The notes beneath the pieces were generated by a model that did no database searches, had not been told where the DNA came from, and saw nothing but the letters and a program-made list of their open reading frames with translations. From Lachnospiraceae bacterium (GTDB lineage: Bacteria; Bacillota; Clostridia; Lachnospirales; Lachnospiraceae), in contig JAAUZE010000019.1 of assembly GCA_014804755.1 (NCBI GenBank), positions 1 to 54,328 of the forward strand: a DNA stretch of 54,328 nucleotides, written 5' to 3'. Shown in pieces: positions 15,885 through 24,889 of this stretch. Position 1 is the stretch's first letter; the number at the start of each line of letters is the position of its first letter. Both the position numbers and the translations under genes were made by a program.

Positions 15885-16658
15885 TTACAACATAAGCAAT
15901 GTTCCCTCTTTTTTCGGTGAACGCCCGGAGTCCTCTTCTCTTCCACCGTTCTCCCGCAAAATATGCTTTAATGCACTGTAAATCTGCTCATTTGTATATT
16001 CCCTGTCCTGTCCCAGCCTTGCATTGAAATAGGCGCGGACTGCCTCGTAAGGCATAGCCTCCGTCAACTGCAGACAGCTGAGGCAGAAAGCGCTGTCCCA
16101 AGGATTGGTAATATGGTTTCTCAACAGCTCCTTAGCAAAGCTTTTTAATATACGCGGCCAGATACCGGAACGCTCTGGGGCTGCATATGGCGTGTAGATA
16201 CGGTTTACCGTGTCGAACTCCGTCTCGTAATCATAGAAGTCTACATATTCTGACCGGAGCCTCGCCCCGGGCTGCAGCTTAAACCGCGCCAGTTCCAGTT
16301 CCTGTTCTGTGTCAGGCTCCTGTTCATCCACCATAACCTGGGAAAAGAATTCTTCCCCGCCCGCTCCAATCGCCTTATCCCAGAAATGCACTTTTACATA
16401 TACCAATTTTCCTTCCGCCCTATATGAGACAGGATACGGCTTGTCAAGAAAATAGGGCACTCCTTTGTAAAGCACTACTCCCGGCAGAATCATCAGTCCC
16501 GTTTCGCTCCCTTTTATATCGCATCCCGTCAGGATCCCGCCACTATAGGTCTGATACTGTAAGTCGAACAGGCTTCTGGGAAAATCCCTAAGATTTTCAA
16601 GCATTTCTTTTTTTAATAGTCTTTTCGCTTCAAAGACAGGATAAGTATTCTGAAACAT
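15885..16658 (-). CDS. Unknown conserved-context protein, candidate baseplate component
   Basis: A 257-residue soluble protein. The N-terminal half contains SGGILTGCDIK and LMILPGVVLYKGVPYFLDKP, a beta-rich pattern like the collar or shoulder domains of phage and T6SS baseplate proteins (PGxxxxxGxxYxL). The C-terminal half is helical. The ATG at 16658 is chosen because GGGAG lies seven bases upstream; the longer version would need a TTG. Its place between two other unknown genes and the VgrG region matches where baseplate genes occur in contractile systems. I see no enzyme motif. Confidence 0.6.
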   Translation of the reverse strand: MFQNTYPVFEAKRLLKKEMLENLRDFPRSLFDLQYQTYSGGILTGCDIKGSETGLMILPGVVLYKGVPYFLDKPYPVSYRAEGKLVYVKVHFWDKAIGAGGEEFFSQVMVDEQEPDTEQELELARFKLQPGARLRSEYVDFYDYETEFDTVNRIYTPYAAPERSGIWPRILKSFAKELLRNHITNPWDSAFCLSCLQLTEAMPYEAVRAYFNARLGQDREYTNEQIYSALKHILRENGGREEDSGRSPKKEGTLLML

Positions 16659-16669
16659 AGCTACTCCCT

Positions 16670-17395
16670 TCAGCAAATGGCAATCGCATCAATCTGCATG
16701 GTCTCCTCCACTCCGATAATGCCAAAATGATACTCATAAAAAATCTCTACATGATAACGGATATCCAAAAATGTATCTATCAGGAATTGGATTCTTTGCT
16801 CCAGATTTCTCTCTTTCCTTAATCCTGTATAAACCAGTACCTCATCCGGGCACTCATTACTGTGATAGACAATACTGTCCGACACCAGATCATGAACCAT
16901 GTCGAGAAAAACCGGCAGGGCACTTCCTACCCGAAAACTGTTCAGCCATCCCCCTAACAACTTTTCCTGTTCTGGCCTGTTCATGGACAGGAACACGTCC
17001 TTTGTCATCCCGCCAAAACTTCCCGCCAGAATCTCTTTTGCCAGAAGCCGTTTATGGTAGTCTTCTTTTGTCAGTCCCCGCCGGATATCATTCTGGGCCA
17101 GCATATGGAGGCTTAGATTTGTCAGGCTCTCCCGCAGGGCAGGAAACTCTGCGGCATCGGGCGGGAACATGTTATAAAAGATGTCATAAAACCGATAATA
17201 GGTGTTGACCCCTATATTGATGTCTTCCGTCTGCCCGCCTTCCGCCTGTTCATCTTCGTCCAGCCACGTCTGGTTCAGACAGGGCAGTGACAGTTCCATA
17301 TATCCGCTCCCTGTCGGTGTATGTACAAAACGGAGTTTTTCTTCCGGAATCCCTTCCTCTTCTGCTGCCAGCAGCACTTCCCATAGATGCCTCAT
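16670..17395 (-). CDS. Unknown protein, candidate baseplate or assembly component
   Basis: A 241-residue protein with ATGA overlap to the preceding gene, so the two are probably made in fixed ratio. It opens MRHLWEVLLAAEEEGIPEEK, contains VNTYYRFYDIFYNMFPPD and ends with a beta-rich region (YHVEIFYEYHFGIIGVEE). No signal peptide, TM or catalytic motif. I do not recognise a family. Gene order places it with two other unknown proteins between the Hsp70-like ATPase and the spikes, a position that in other contractile systems holds wedge proteins such as TssF/TssG/TssK. Confidence 0.6.
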   Translation of the reverse strand: MRHLWEVLLAAEEEGIPEEKLRFVHTPTGSGYMELSLPCLNQTWLDEDEQAEGGQTEDINIGVNTYYRFYDIFYNMFPPDAAEFPALRESLTNLSLHMLAQNDIRRGLTKEDYHKRLLAKEILAGSFGGMTKDVFLSMNRPEQEKLLGGWLNSFRVGSALPVFLDMVHDLVSDSIVYHSNECPDEVLVYTGLRKERNLEQRIQFLIDTFLDIRYHVEIFYEYHFGIIGVEETMQIDAIAIC

Positions 17396-18708
17396 AGCAG
17401 TATTCCTCCACAGTCATACTCCGGATAGACCCTTTGCACCTCGGATACAAGAAAACTTAAAATGTCCCTCTGCAGCCAGTCCTCTTTCTGACCGGGTCGG
17501 AAATACAAAACCAGCTTTTTCTGTGCTTCCTTATCCCGAATCTCATCCTGCACAAAGAAATTCATGGAATAAGTCTCCTGCCTGTCCGGAAACCGGTCTT
17601 CTATCTGACAGTGCTGATAACTTACATAATCCTCCAGTCCAAACCCTTTGATAAAGCGCGTCAGTTCCGTCCTAGTCCTGATCTGCTGGTTCCATTTCCG
17701 CTGGTATTTTTCTGCAAAACTCTCTTCTCTTCCATTTTCCATGACCGGAAAGGTATAGCGGTCAATCTTTTGCTCTTCAGAAGAACGGATCTGATAAATT
17801 CCCCATTTCTTTGCCTCCCCTGTTTCACATACAATCCGCAGTTTCTCGCCATTTTGACTGATCGTTTGGATATTCCTGTCATCCTCCACCAGATAGGCAT
17901 GATCCGCACCATGCTGGCGCAGGGAAATCTGGTGTTCAAAATTCCGATGGTCTTCACAGGGCGTCGGAAAGCCCACGCTCTCCAGTTCAAGTCTCCGTAC
18001 ATTCCACACGGGAATGACATCTTTTCGAATGATCCTGCTGTATTCGCCAAACTGGATCATCACCTGCTTTATTTTTTCTTCTCCTGTAATGCCTTCCGGG
18101 AGTCCCGTCACTATTACATCCGCCATTTTATATAAATACGGCGCATTGACCGTCTGCCAGGGGATGCCATTTCTGGTAAACAGCAGATACAGATAAGCAA
18201 TCTTTTCAAGATACTCCCTGTTCTCCCGTAAATGAACCTCCACCTTCCATTCCCCGTCAGGTTCCTGTGTCTCAATCACGCCCTCAAATACGGGCTGTGC
18301 CTCCAACAGTCTCCGCAGTTCCAAGAAGTCACAGCAGAGCATGACTTTCATCAGCGGGAAGGCACCTTCTTCCGCCACTGCCTGCTGAATTTCTTTCATG
18401 CTGTAAAGGTTCCCATCTAAATCGCTTTCTTCCATAGGGAACAGCAGATGATGGGTTACGTCAAAGAATTCTTTCTCGATCATGCCCGTCTTTATGTAAT
18501 AACGGTTTTTATCGTAATCCAGATCCTCTTTTACACGCCGCTCCAGTTCCTCATACATCTTCAGGTTCGTCTCGTACAGGGACAGAAAAACACCTTCCAT
18601 CAGCTCCTTAAAGGCAACACGCTCCTCCAGACTGGAGATGGACTGTATTTCCTTTTGTATCATCTCTTTCATGGTCTCCATGCACTTTTCCTGTCCTGAC
18701 TGCTCCAT
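17392..18708 (-). CDS. Large unknown protein, candidate baseplate wedge
   Basis: A 438-residue soluble protein. The N-terminal 120 residues are helical and acidic (LYETNLKMYEELERR), followed by mixed alpha/beta sequence with YDKNRYYIKTGMIEKEF, MADVIVTGLPEGITGEEK and a Tyr-rich C-terminus. It has no signal peptide, TM or nucleotide-binding motif. It starts ten bases after the Hsp70-like gene and ends in an ATGA overlap with the next gene. Size and position would suit a TssF-like wedge, but I cannot align it to TssF by eye, so function remains inference. Confidence 0.6.
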   Translation of the reverse strand: MEQSGQEKCMETMKEMIQKEIQSISSLEERVAFKELMEGVFLSLYETNLKMYEELERRVKEDLDYDKNRYYIKTGMIEKEFFDVTHHLLFPMEESDLDGNLYSMKEIQQAVAEEGAFPLMKVMLCCDFLELRRLLEAQPVFEGVIETQEPDGEWKVEVHLRENREYLEKIAYLYLLFTRNGIPWQTVNAPYLYKMADVIVTGLPEGITGEEKIKQVMIQFGEYSRIIRKDVIPVWNVRRLELESVGFPTPCEDHRNFEHQISLRQHGADHAYLVEDDRNIQTISQNGEKLRIVCETGEAKKWGIYQIRSSEEQKIDRYTFPVMENGREESFAEKYQRKWNQQIRTRTELTRFIKGFGLEDYVSYQHCQIEDRFPDRQETYSMNFFVQDEIRDKEAQKKLVLYFRPGQKEDWLQRDILSFLVSEVQRVYPEYDCGGILL

Positions 18709-18718
18709 GACGCCACCT

Positions 18719-21214
18719 CTACTTTCTTCCGTCGAAGAAATTCAATTCCCAAGTATCATCTTCAAAGTCAAAGAATGTCTCTACGCCTTTATACAAAACT
18801 TCTTGATCCCTCAGAATCGGCAGAACCTCAAAGCCCCACCGCTCCTTGGAAATCCACACGAAAAATTTCATCTCTCCCTCTTCAATGATATCCGTCTCCT
18901 CCTGAATGACCGTTCCCGCATAAGTATCATCAATCTCCTTCTGTGTGGTCTTCTCGAACTTAGAGGTGTCATATGCAAAATAGTAGGTCTTAAGCCGCTT
19001 TCCCTGTTCATCATTTAAGTACAGGTCTAACTGGTTTCCGATATGGAAACGGGAAATATACCCGATATGATGTTCCGCATCCAGACTCTTGATCAGGATT
19101 TTCTCTTTATTTTCATGGGTGTATGCCATGATCTCATAAGGCAGGCTTCCCACCCTGTAATTTTCATTTACTTTCATGTACCCCAGCTTGCAGTTCATAA
19201 AATAAGCAAGCGCGCCCTCAAGACAGCACATCTTTAACTCTGTCCCGGCCTCGTCCCGTCGGATTCCCTGTATCCTCTTCCCCGGGACATATTGTTTTAG
19301 TGCCTCCAGAAACAGCCCCGACTTACAGGACTGCCCTGTCAGCTTGATCATTTCATATTCCGCAAGCTGTCCCTTTTCAAATTTGTCATCAAGGAACCGC
19401 TCCATCAGCCCATAAACCTCAGGGCGCAGAAGCTCCTCTATTTCATGCAGATACAGGCATATCTCTACCTGCCCGGAAACATTTTCAAATGCTCCGCCGG
19501 AAACACTGTCCCAACCATTTCCGCAGACGGACAGTTTCCATTTATCTATAAAAATATCTTGTCCTTTCTCAGTGGACAGCCTCAGTTCATAACAGAAACC
19601 GGCCTGAAAAAACATTTTTTTAACCTGCTCCGCCAGTTCAAAAAGGTAATAATAATTATTCTTTACGAAGAAATACTGCTCCCTGTTTCTTCCCTCATAC
19701 TCTTTAAACTGGGTGGGCAGCCACTTCTCCGCCTGCAGATAGCGTTTTTCCAGTTCCCCATAGGCACCTTTTCCCTCTCCGGCGCTGCCTATGAGTAACG
19801 GCTCTTTTTCCAGAAATCCCATTTCCTCCGCAAGGCGCAGTTTGAGCAGCTGCAGGATGCGGTAAGTCAGGTTATTTCCGCCCATATTTGTGTCACCGTT
19901 TTCGTATCGCGTTTCCAGGTCAATGATATAGGACACTCTGTTATTCTGAATGCAGAACCGCCCTGAAGTTAAATCTGTAGTTCCACCGCCGCAGTCAATC
20001 ACAAGGGCATGATACCACCGCCGTTCTTCATACCCTTTTGCCCTGATCATGCTGTGAATGCTGTGAAACAATACCGCCATGCCTTCATCCAGCTCGCAGT
20101 TAACGGTATACTCCGGAAGCAGCTCCGTAAACAGTCTGCGGAATTTCTCCTTCTGACGAATAGGCGCCAAAAGCTGGATATTCGTAAAACTGCACTTAAA
20201 CTGCTGGCGTGCCATCTCCAAAAGGTAATCCAAATAAGCCCTGAGCATCTCTTTTCTGGAAAACTGGTATTTGTATCCGCTTTTTAAGATAACGCTCTCC
20301 ACCCTGTCCGCGTCGCTGATCCAGCGCTTAATATCATAAAAAACAGCAGCATCTTCATCCCGATAATTCTGTCTGTTCATTTCCTGCGCATCATAGCCAA
20401 ACAGGAATTCTGTCTCTCCCCCTGCTTTCTCCTGCACCCCGATCACACTAGGGATGATCGTCTTTCCCCTCGCCGTTGCAATTTGGACACTCCCATCCGG
20501 CAGGCAGATACCCATGGTAGTATTGGAACTTCCAAAGTCTATCACCAGCGGTAAATCCGCCTGTGGAATCTGCCTTTCCACAACATCCAAAAGAGGAATA
20601 CGGACAGCCTCTGTATGTCCGGGCACGGAGACAGGATTCCCATAATAACAGTCATACAGGAACTCTGAAACCGTCTCATTCGGAAAATATAGGATGGAAT
20701 ACTGGTGCTTTTCCAAAGGAGATACCGGCATACTCTTTCCTTTAAAAAGATATGTCACATCCCCTGCTTCCTCAATGTAAAAACAGGTATAGACCTTGAG
20801 TGCCTCATCCACCAGTAAAAGATTTCCACAGCAAAGCTTTTTATCCGACTTTACCTGATATCCATCCAGCTCATTCATCTCCGTGTCACGGAAAATAGTC
20901 AGCGTTCCCGGAATGCTCACCTCCGGTTCTTCCAAAAACCGGATTTTCTGTTGGTCTAAAAATTCCTGAACCCGTTCCAGACCGCCTTCGCAGAATTCTC
21001 CGATATGCCGGTATTCTTTCTGTCCCCGAAACCGCATGATCAGACGAACCAGTCCATCCTTGTCCTCATTTTTGGCAGAAGATACCACCAGACGCTCTTT
21101 TCTGCATATTTCCCGCAGATGAAAGGTCGTCATCTTTTCCAATTCACTCTGCCTGTAAGTATGTCTCTCCTCCTCTTCCCGAACGGGATTCAGGGTATAG
21201 GTATACTGGCTCAT
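18719..21214 (-). CDS. Hsp70/actin-fold ATPase of the injection-system cluster
   Basis: An 831-residue protein. Residues about 28-62 (MTTFHLREICRKERLVVSS...) look like a SAP-type helix-turn motif. The ATPase core begins at about 222 with phosphate-1 motif VIDFGSSNTTMGI (224-236) and has phosphate-2 motif VIDCGGGTTDLTSG (405-418), as in DnaK/Hsc70 and actin relatives; GDTNMGGNNLTYRIL follows as in Hsp70. The C-terminal 250 residues are beta-rich and not a standard substrate domain. The ATG at 21214 is chosen since it clears the upstream gene by 37 nt and has GGGAG nearby. With the J-domain protein in the same gene series it may form a dedicated Hsp70-Hsp40 pair for folding or recycling the sheath. 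Confidence 0.8.
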   Translation of the reverse strand: MSQYTYTLNPVREEEERHTYRQSELEKMTTFHLREICRKERLVVSSAKNEDKDGLVRLIMRFRGQKEYRHIGEFCEGGLERVQEFLDQQKIRFLEEPEVSIPGTLTIFRDTEMNELDGYQVKSDKKLCCGNLLLVDEALKVYTCFYIEEAGDVTYLFKGKSMPVSPLEKHQYSILYFPNETVSEFLYDCYYGNPVSVPGHTEAVRIPLLDVVERQIPQADLPLVIDFGSSNTTMGICLPDGSVQIATARGKTIIPSVIGVQEKAGGETEFLFGYDAQEMNRQNYRDEDAAVFYDIKRWISDADRVESVILKSGYKYQFSRKEMLRAYLDYLLEMARQQFKCSFTNIQLLAPIRQKEKFRRLFTELLPEYTVNCELDEGMAVLFHSIHSMIRAKGYEERRWYHALVIDCGGGTTDLTSGRFCIQNNRVSYIIDLETRYENGDTNMGGNNLTYRILQLLKLRLAEEMGFLEKEPLLIGSAGEGKGAYGELEKRYLQAEKWLPTQFKEYEGRNREQYFFVKNNYYYLFELAEQVKKMFFQAGFCYELRLSTEKGQDIFIDKWKLSVCGNGWDSVSGGAFENVSGQVEICLYLHEIEELLRPEVYGLMERFLDDKFEKGQLAEYEMIKLTGQSCKSGLFLEALKQYVPGKRIQGIRRDEAGTELKMCCLEGALAYFMNCKLGYMKVNENYRVGSLPYEIMAYTHENKEKILIKSLDAEHHIGYISRFHIGNQLDLYLNDEQGKRLKTYYFAYDTSKFEKTTQKEIDDTYAGTVIQEETDIIEEGEMKFFVWISKERWGFEVLPILRDQEVLYKGVETFFDFEDDTWELNFFDGRK

Positions 21215-21251
21215 TCCTCTTTCTCCCATCTGTGTACTCTGCCGCGCAGCC

Positions 21252-22919
21252 TCATTCTGATTCCTGTATCTGTTCCTGCTCTGCTGCTGCGCTTTCTTCC
21301 GCTCTGGCATCTCTTGCCGCAATGCCCGCCTGGGCTGCCGCAATTTTCGGCTCGATTCCGTCCGCCATTTCTGTCATTTCCAAACGCCTGTAAATCGTCT
21401 GGGCAGCCTGATAAAATGTAATGGCACTTTCATAGCTGCCCTCTGCAAGCAGCTCATTTCCCTTATTTTCCAGATCAATGGCATTCTGCTGATCGTTTGT
21501 TCTCTGCTCGTTATCCAGCGCCCTGCTTGCCGCCTCTGCCTCGATCTGTTCCCGGAGACGCTCTTCTGCCTCCATCTGCTCTTTTTCCAGTTGCTCTTCC
21601 GCTGCCATCTGCAGTTCCAGCGCCTCCTTTTTCCCATCCATGAAATAGAGTGCTGCCGCTTTTTCCTTTGCTTCTTTATAGCATGCAATCGCTCCTGCCA
21701 GATTGCCGTATTCTTCTTTTTTCTCGCCCTGCGCGATCAGATCAAAAACCTCTATGTAACCCTCTGTGCGCGTCAACTGACTTTCAATGTATGTAAACCC
21801 CACATTTCCTGCATCTACTGCCATCTGCCGGGCAGTCAGGTATAATTCCTGCGCTTTTTGATATTCTTCCCCACTCAGAGCTTCATCCGCCAGAATGATC
21901 TGCTCGGCAAGCTTCATATATCTGTCCGCTTCCTCATATTCCGTTTCCCGGTGCAGACTGCCCGCCAGTTTTCTGGCTTCTCCATATTCTTCTTTTGCCT
22001 TTTGATAGTTATTATGGGTAAGATATTCCTCCCCACTTTCCATAAACTGAAGCATTGACGCCGTTTTTGTCTGAATACTGCGATGTCTCAAAAACAATGT
22101 TACGGAAACAATGATGACTATCAGCAGGATAGGAAGTGCAATGAGTAAAATTTTTTTAATAGATACTTTCTTTTTAGGCGACTGATATACCTTGTCTACG
22201 GAAGTCACTGCCATGGAATAATTGTCTATATCCTGGCTGTTCTGCCTCTTCAGAATAAAATCTTCCGTCTGATCTAAAATATCCTTTGTCTCTTTGGCGT
22301 CATTGACAATCTGAAGGAATTCCTGCTCCCCGCACTGCTCCCAGACGCCTCTTGTAAGCTGTATAAAAAGGTCTCCCGCATCCAGCTTTTTTTTACGGGA
22401 AATCTGTATTTCCGGCTTCCCCCTCTCTCCCAGAAAGGAATAGAGGTTATTGCGTTCCTCATGGCGCGCAGCCTCATCTAAGACAACCTGCTCCTGTTCC
22501 ACCAGATTCTGCGTCAATGACTGGTCCAAAGTCCGTTCTAAAATCCGTGCATTTCTGATAAGATACAGTCTGCAGTTTCCAACGTGGCAGTAACGAAGTT
22601 TCCGGTAATCAGTCACAGCCACCACAACGGCAACCTTTAAGTGCATCCCGCCTCTTTGATGCAGCAGTTCCGCATGGGCTCTCCGCATATAACGTCTGAG
22701 TGCTCTCCTGCCCATGGTGGGTGCCTCCGTAAAATCCCGAATGATACTGTCAACTACCAGTCTTGCGCTGTTTACGGACGGCTCATCATCCAGACTGTCC
22801 GCCAGTACATAACAGGCAAAGTCATCCATTTCCACATACCCAAAATAATCCCTGTTGGATAACTTCTGCCCTTCCTCTGACATATGGAATGTCTGGAATT
22901 CAGAATTGATTCTTCTCAT
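21252..22919 (-). CDS. PP2C-like domain protein with TM helix and TPR-like tail, probably degenerate phosphatase
   Basis: A 555-residue protein. Residues 1-245 follow the PP2C layout, but metal-binding sites look altered: NRD at 22-24 keeps an Asp, the usual DG is DS at 41-42, the GD(S/T) motif is GN at 114-115, and DN at 232-233 remains. A TM helix spans about 257-277, and residues 285-555 are helical repeats rich in A-x-x-x-Y-x-x-A (TPR-like: YQKAKEEYGEARKLAG, YQKAQELYLTARQ, AGAIACYKEAKEKA) ending in a Glu/Ala coil. The repeats should face outside or act as a scaffold depending on topology. It starts directly after the other PP2C gene. It may sense or scaffold the apparatus at the membrane. 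Confidence 0.75.
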   Translation of the reverse strand: MRRINSEFQTFHMSEEGQKLSNRDYFGYVEMDDFACYVLADSLDDEPSVNSARLVVDSIIRDFTEAPTMGRRALRRYMRRAHAELLHQRGGMHLKVAVVVAVTDYRKLRYCHVGNCRLYLIRNARILERTLDQSLTQNLVEQEQVVLDEAARHEERNNLYSFLGERGKPEIQISRKKKLDAGDLFIQLTRGVWEQCGEQEFLQIVNDAKETKDILDQTEDFILKRQNSQDIDNYSMAVTSVDKVYQSPKKKVSIKKILLIALPILLIVIIVSVTLFLRHRSIQTKTASMLQFMESGEEYLTHNNYQKAKEEYGEARKLAGSLHRETEYEEADRYMKLAEQIILADEALSGEEYQKAQELYLTARQMAVDAGNVGFTYIESQLTRTEGYIEVFDLIAQGEKKEEYGNLAGAIACYKEAKEKAAALYFMDGKKEALELQMAAEEQLEKEQMEAEERLREQIEAEAASRALDNEQRTNDQQNAIDLENKGNELLAEGSYESAITFYQAAQTIYRRLEMTEMADGIEPKIAAAQAGIAARDARAEESAAAEQEQIQESE

Positions 22920-23762
22920 TTAAGCCTCCAGCCTTTGTATCAATATGACGCTCCCGTTGTCCGCCTGAGGATTCCTTTTTTGCTCCACCGCATCTATCAT
23001 GCGCTCTGCCAGTTCCTGTAAAGAAGCGCTGTCAATCAAAATATCCTCTGTCTCACTCCAGGAGATTTCCTCAAAAATGCCTTTGCTCATGAGCAGCACT
23101 TTGTCTCCCCGTTTCAACAGTATGGGTTGGTCACATATCTCAATCTCACGAAACCCATCCTGTCCGAGATAATTCCAGACCCTTTTTTCTTCCATGCTCC
23201 AAAGGGTATCCTGTCTGGAAATTCTCCCATCCTCATACGCCTGCGCCGCCAGCACGTCGATTGTCTGCCCTTTGCTAAGCGGGATAATTTCTTCTCCCCG
23301 CAGAATGGCAATCCGGACATCTCCCGCCACAGCATAATACAGGTGACTATGATTTAAGAAAGCTGCTCCTACACTTGCTCCGCCACGGCGTTCTCCTGTC
23401 GTTTTCTGGATGCGCTTGTTCGCTTCCCAAAAAGCGGATTTAAAAAAATAAACAGGGTCATTTAACTCATAGTACGGCTCAAAGCGGTCAAGAATCGTAT
23501 CCGTCGCTATCTGCGCACAGACCGCACCCGTATTCGCGCTGCCGATCCCATCTGCCAGCACCGCCATGGTCCCCGCCCTGTTTGTCCAGACTTGCGCAAT
23601 ATCCGCCTGAACCTGCCGGCTGCCGGTGGTCTGGGCGATGCCTGCCCCAGAATCTGCTGCCCTGCTGCATGTTTTATCATTCCATCCGAGCAGACAGCGG
23701 CAGAAAAATAATATGACATACGCGGTACTTATTCCCAACAGAATCAGCATACCGTCCGTCAT
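22920..23762 (-). CDS. Membrane-anchored PP2C-type Ser/Thr phosphatase
   Basis: A 280-residue protein with an N-terminal TM helix (about 4-25) and a cytoplasmic PP2C domain. Metal-site Asp candidates are present: D54 (QAD), D71-G72 (LADGIGSANTG), G147-D148 (AVAGDVRI) and D268-N269. It would dephosphorylate Ser/Thr sites that FHA domains read, as PppA does in T6SS. The start at 23762 overlaps the stop of the FHA gene (ATGA); a longer form from 23795 is less likely. No Ser/Thr kinase is encoded in the window, so the opposing kinase must be elsewhere or absent. Confidence 0.8.
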   Translation of the reverse strand: MTDGMLILLGISTAYVILFFCRCLLGWNDKTCSRAADSGAGIAQTTGSRQVQADIAQVWTNRAGTMAVLADGIGSANTGAVCAQIATDTILDRFEPYYELNDPVYFFKSAFWEANKRIQKTTGERRGGASVGAAFLNHSHLYYAVAGDVRIAILRGEEIIPLSKGQTIDVLAAQAYEDGRISRQDTLWSMEEKRVWNYLGQDGFREIEICDQPILLKRGDKVLLMSKGIFEEISWSETEDILIDSASLQELAERMIDAVEQKRNPQADNGSVILIQRLEA

Positions 23763-24256
23763 TTCAAATCCCCCCACGAAAAGTTCTTTCCGCACAGGGG
23801 AACAAACAGAAACCGGCTCTGCCCCAGACCGATGACATCATAGGGATTCAGTTCCGTCGGCACATAGACCGGCTTATCATTCAAATAGGCAATTCCTGCA
23901 GAATCCCCGGGAAGTATCATCGTATTCAGATTCTTGGGGTCATATACGATAATGGTATGGTTTTTCCGGTCAATTTCATTGTCTCCCAGGATCTGAACAT
24001 CCATATCGTCTCCCCTGCCGACAAAGTTCTTTCCCTCGTGAATCTTGTAATCCATTCCCACTTTTGCCCCTTCGATACAGATCATCCAGCCGCACACAGG
24101 GCGTACCGCCTCCTCCAGAATCTCCACGGGAGGTTCAAAGCCCAACGGTTTTTCCGCAAAAGCCTCATCCTGCGTTTTCATATTGCAATACGGGCATATT
24201 TTCCCGTAACGCCGGGGATTGTAAATGTGTCCGTTCGGACATTTTGCCAGGCCCAT
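23759..24256 (-). CDS. FHA-domain protein with N-terminal zinc ribbon
   Basis: A 165-residue cytoplasmic protein. A zinc-binding module CPNGHIYNPRRYGKICPYC lies at 6-24 (C6, H10, C21, C24). An FHA domain follows at about 70-155 with NFVGRG at 77-82, the IDRKNHTIIVYD block at 95-106 in place of the usual SRxHA, and ILPGDSAGIAYLND before the last strands. FHA domains bind phosphothreonine, so it probably reads a phosphorylation state controlling assembly. It overlaps the PP2C gene by four bases, which ties reader and eraser together. A 69-bp gap precedes it. Confidence 0.82.
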   Translation of the reverse strand: MGLAKCPNGHIYNPRRYGKICPYCNMKTQDEAFAEKPLGFEPPVEILEEAVRPVCGWMICIEGAKVGMDYKIHEGKNFVGRGDDMDVQILGDNEIDRKNHTIIVYDPKNLNTMILPGDSAGIAYLNDKPVYVPTELNPYDVIGLGQSRFLFVPLCGKNFSWGDLK

Positions 24257-24325
24257 TTTCCCTATCTCCTATCTTTTCTGATATAACGCATATTTATAGC
24301 TGCTCAATCTATTGCTGCATTTACA

Positions 24326-24889
24326 TCACGTTAAAAGCAATTTTGTATTTGCAATGTAAAGAATATCTCCTGCCACAACCCTGCATGGGCGGTGAATTAC
24401 TTTGTAACATTCCCCGTCTTCCACTTTTCTTACTTTAACGCCGTTCTGGGAGCCTAAATCTTCCACATACCATTGATCCAGGCAGAAGTTCAGCACGGCA
24501 TGCTGAAAATCAATAAAACTGCTATATTCACAATCTGACAGGTCAATATCCAACTCCTGATCCTGCCCTGTTTTTCCGATGATCAGAGAAACTCTTCCCT
24601 GTAAATCCCACGATTTAATTGGCTTTCCGTCTTCATCCAACAGTAGGATTCTCTGGATTCCATGTGTTTGAACCATCTCCGGTTCGTACGAGAGCACCTC
24701 CGGAATTTTCCTGCTATGTAAAAAGAAGAAATCAAACAGTACCCATACTGTCCCAATGAACACCACCGCTAAATACAGCGGGGTAATACGCCAGGTTTTT
24801 ATTTCCTTCAAAATATAATAAACAAGGCTGATTCCGCACAAAACAATCAGAATATCCAAGGCCTGCTTAAGTCTTCTTCCCAGAAGCAT
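24326..24889 (-). CDS. Membrane-bound FHA-domain protein
   Basis: A 187-residue protein with two predicted TM helices (about 10-28 and 36-57) and a C-terminal cytoplasmic FHA domain (about 98-187) showing SLIIGKTG at 101-108, SSFIDFQHAVLNF and YVEDLGSQNGVKVRK, the classic FHA core. It probably recruits phosphorylated partners to the membrane. The ATG at 24889 is selected: it overlaps the end of the J-domain gene by 23 nt and has GGGAGG about eleven bases upstream, whereas longer starts read the J-protein gene in another frame. Together with the VWA protein it is a candidate membrane dock for the system. Confidence 0.8.
   Translation of the reverse strand: MLLGRRLKQALDILIVLCGISLVYYILKEIKTWRITPLYLAVVFIGTVWVLFDFFFLHSRKIPEVLSYEPEMVQTHGIQRILLLDEDGKPIKSWDLQGRVSLIIGKTGQDQELDIDLSDCEYSSFIDFQHAVLNFCLDQWYVEDLGSQNGVKVRKVEDGECYKVIHRPCRVVAGDILYIANTKLLLT

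Noticed and set aside
18719-21214. Hsp70-like gene considered as a general housekeeping DnaK
   Set aside because: It has an N-terminal extension of about 220 residues, a non-standard C-terminus and sits within the injector gene series without grpE or hrcA.
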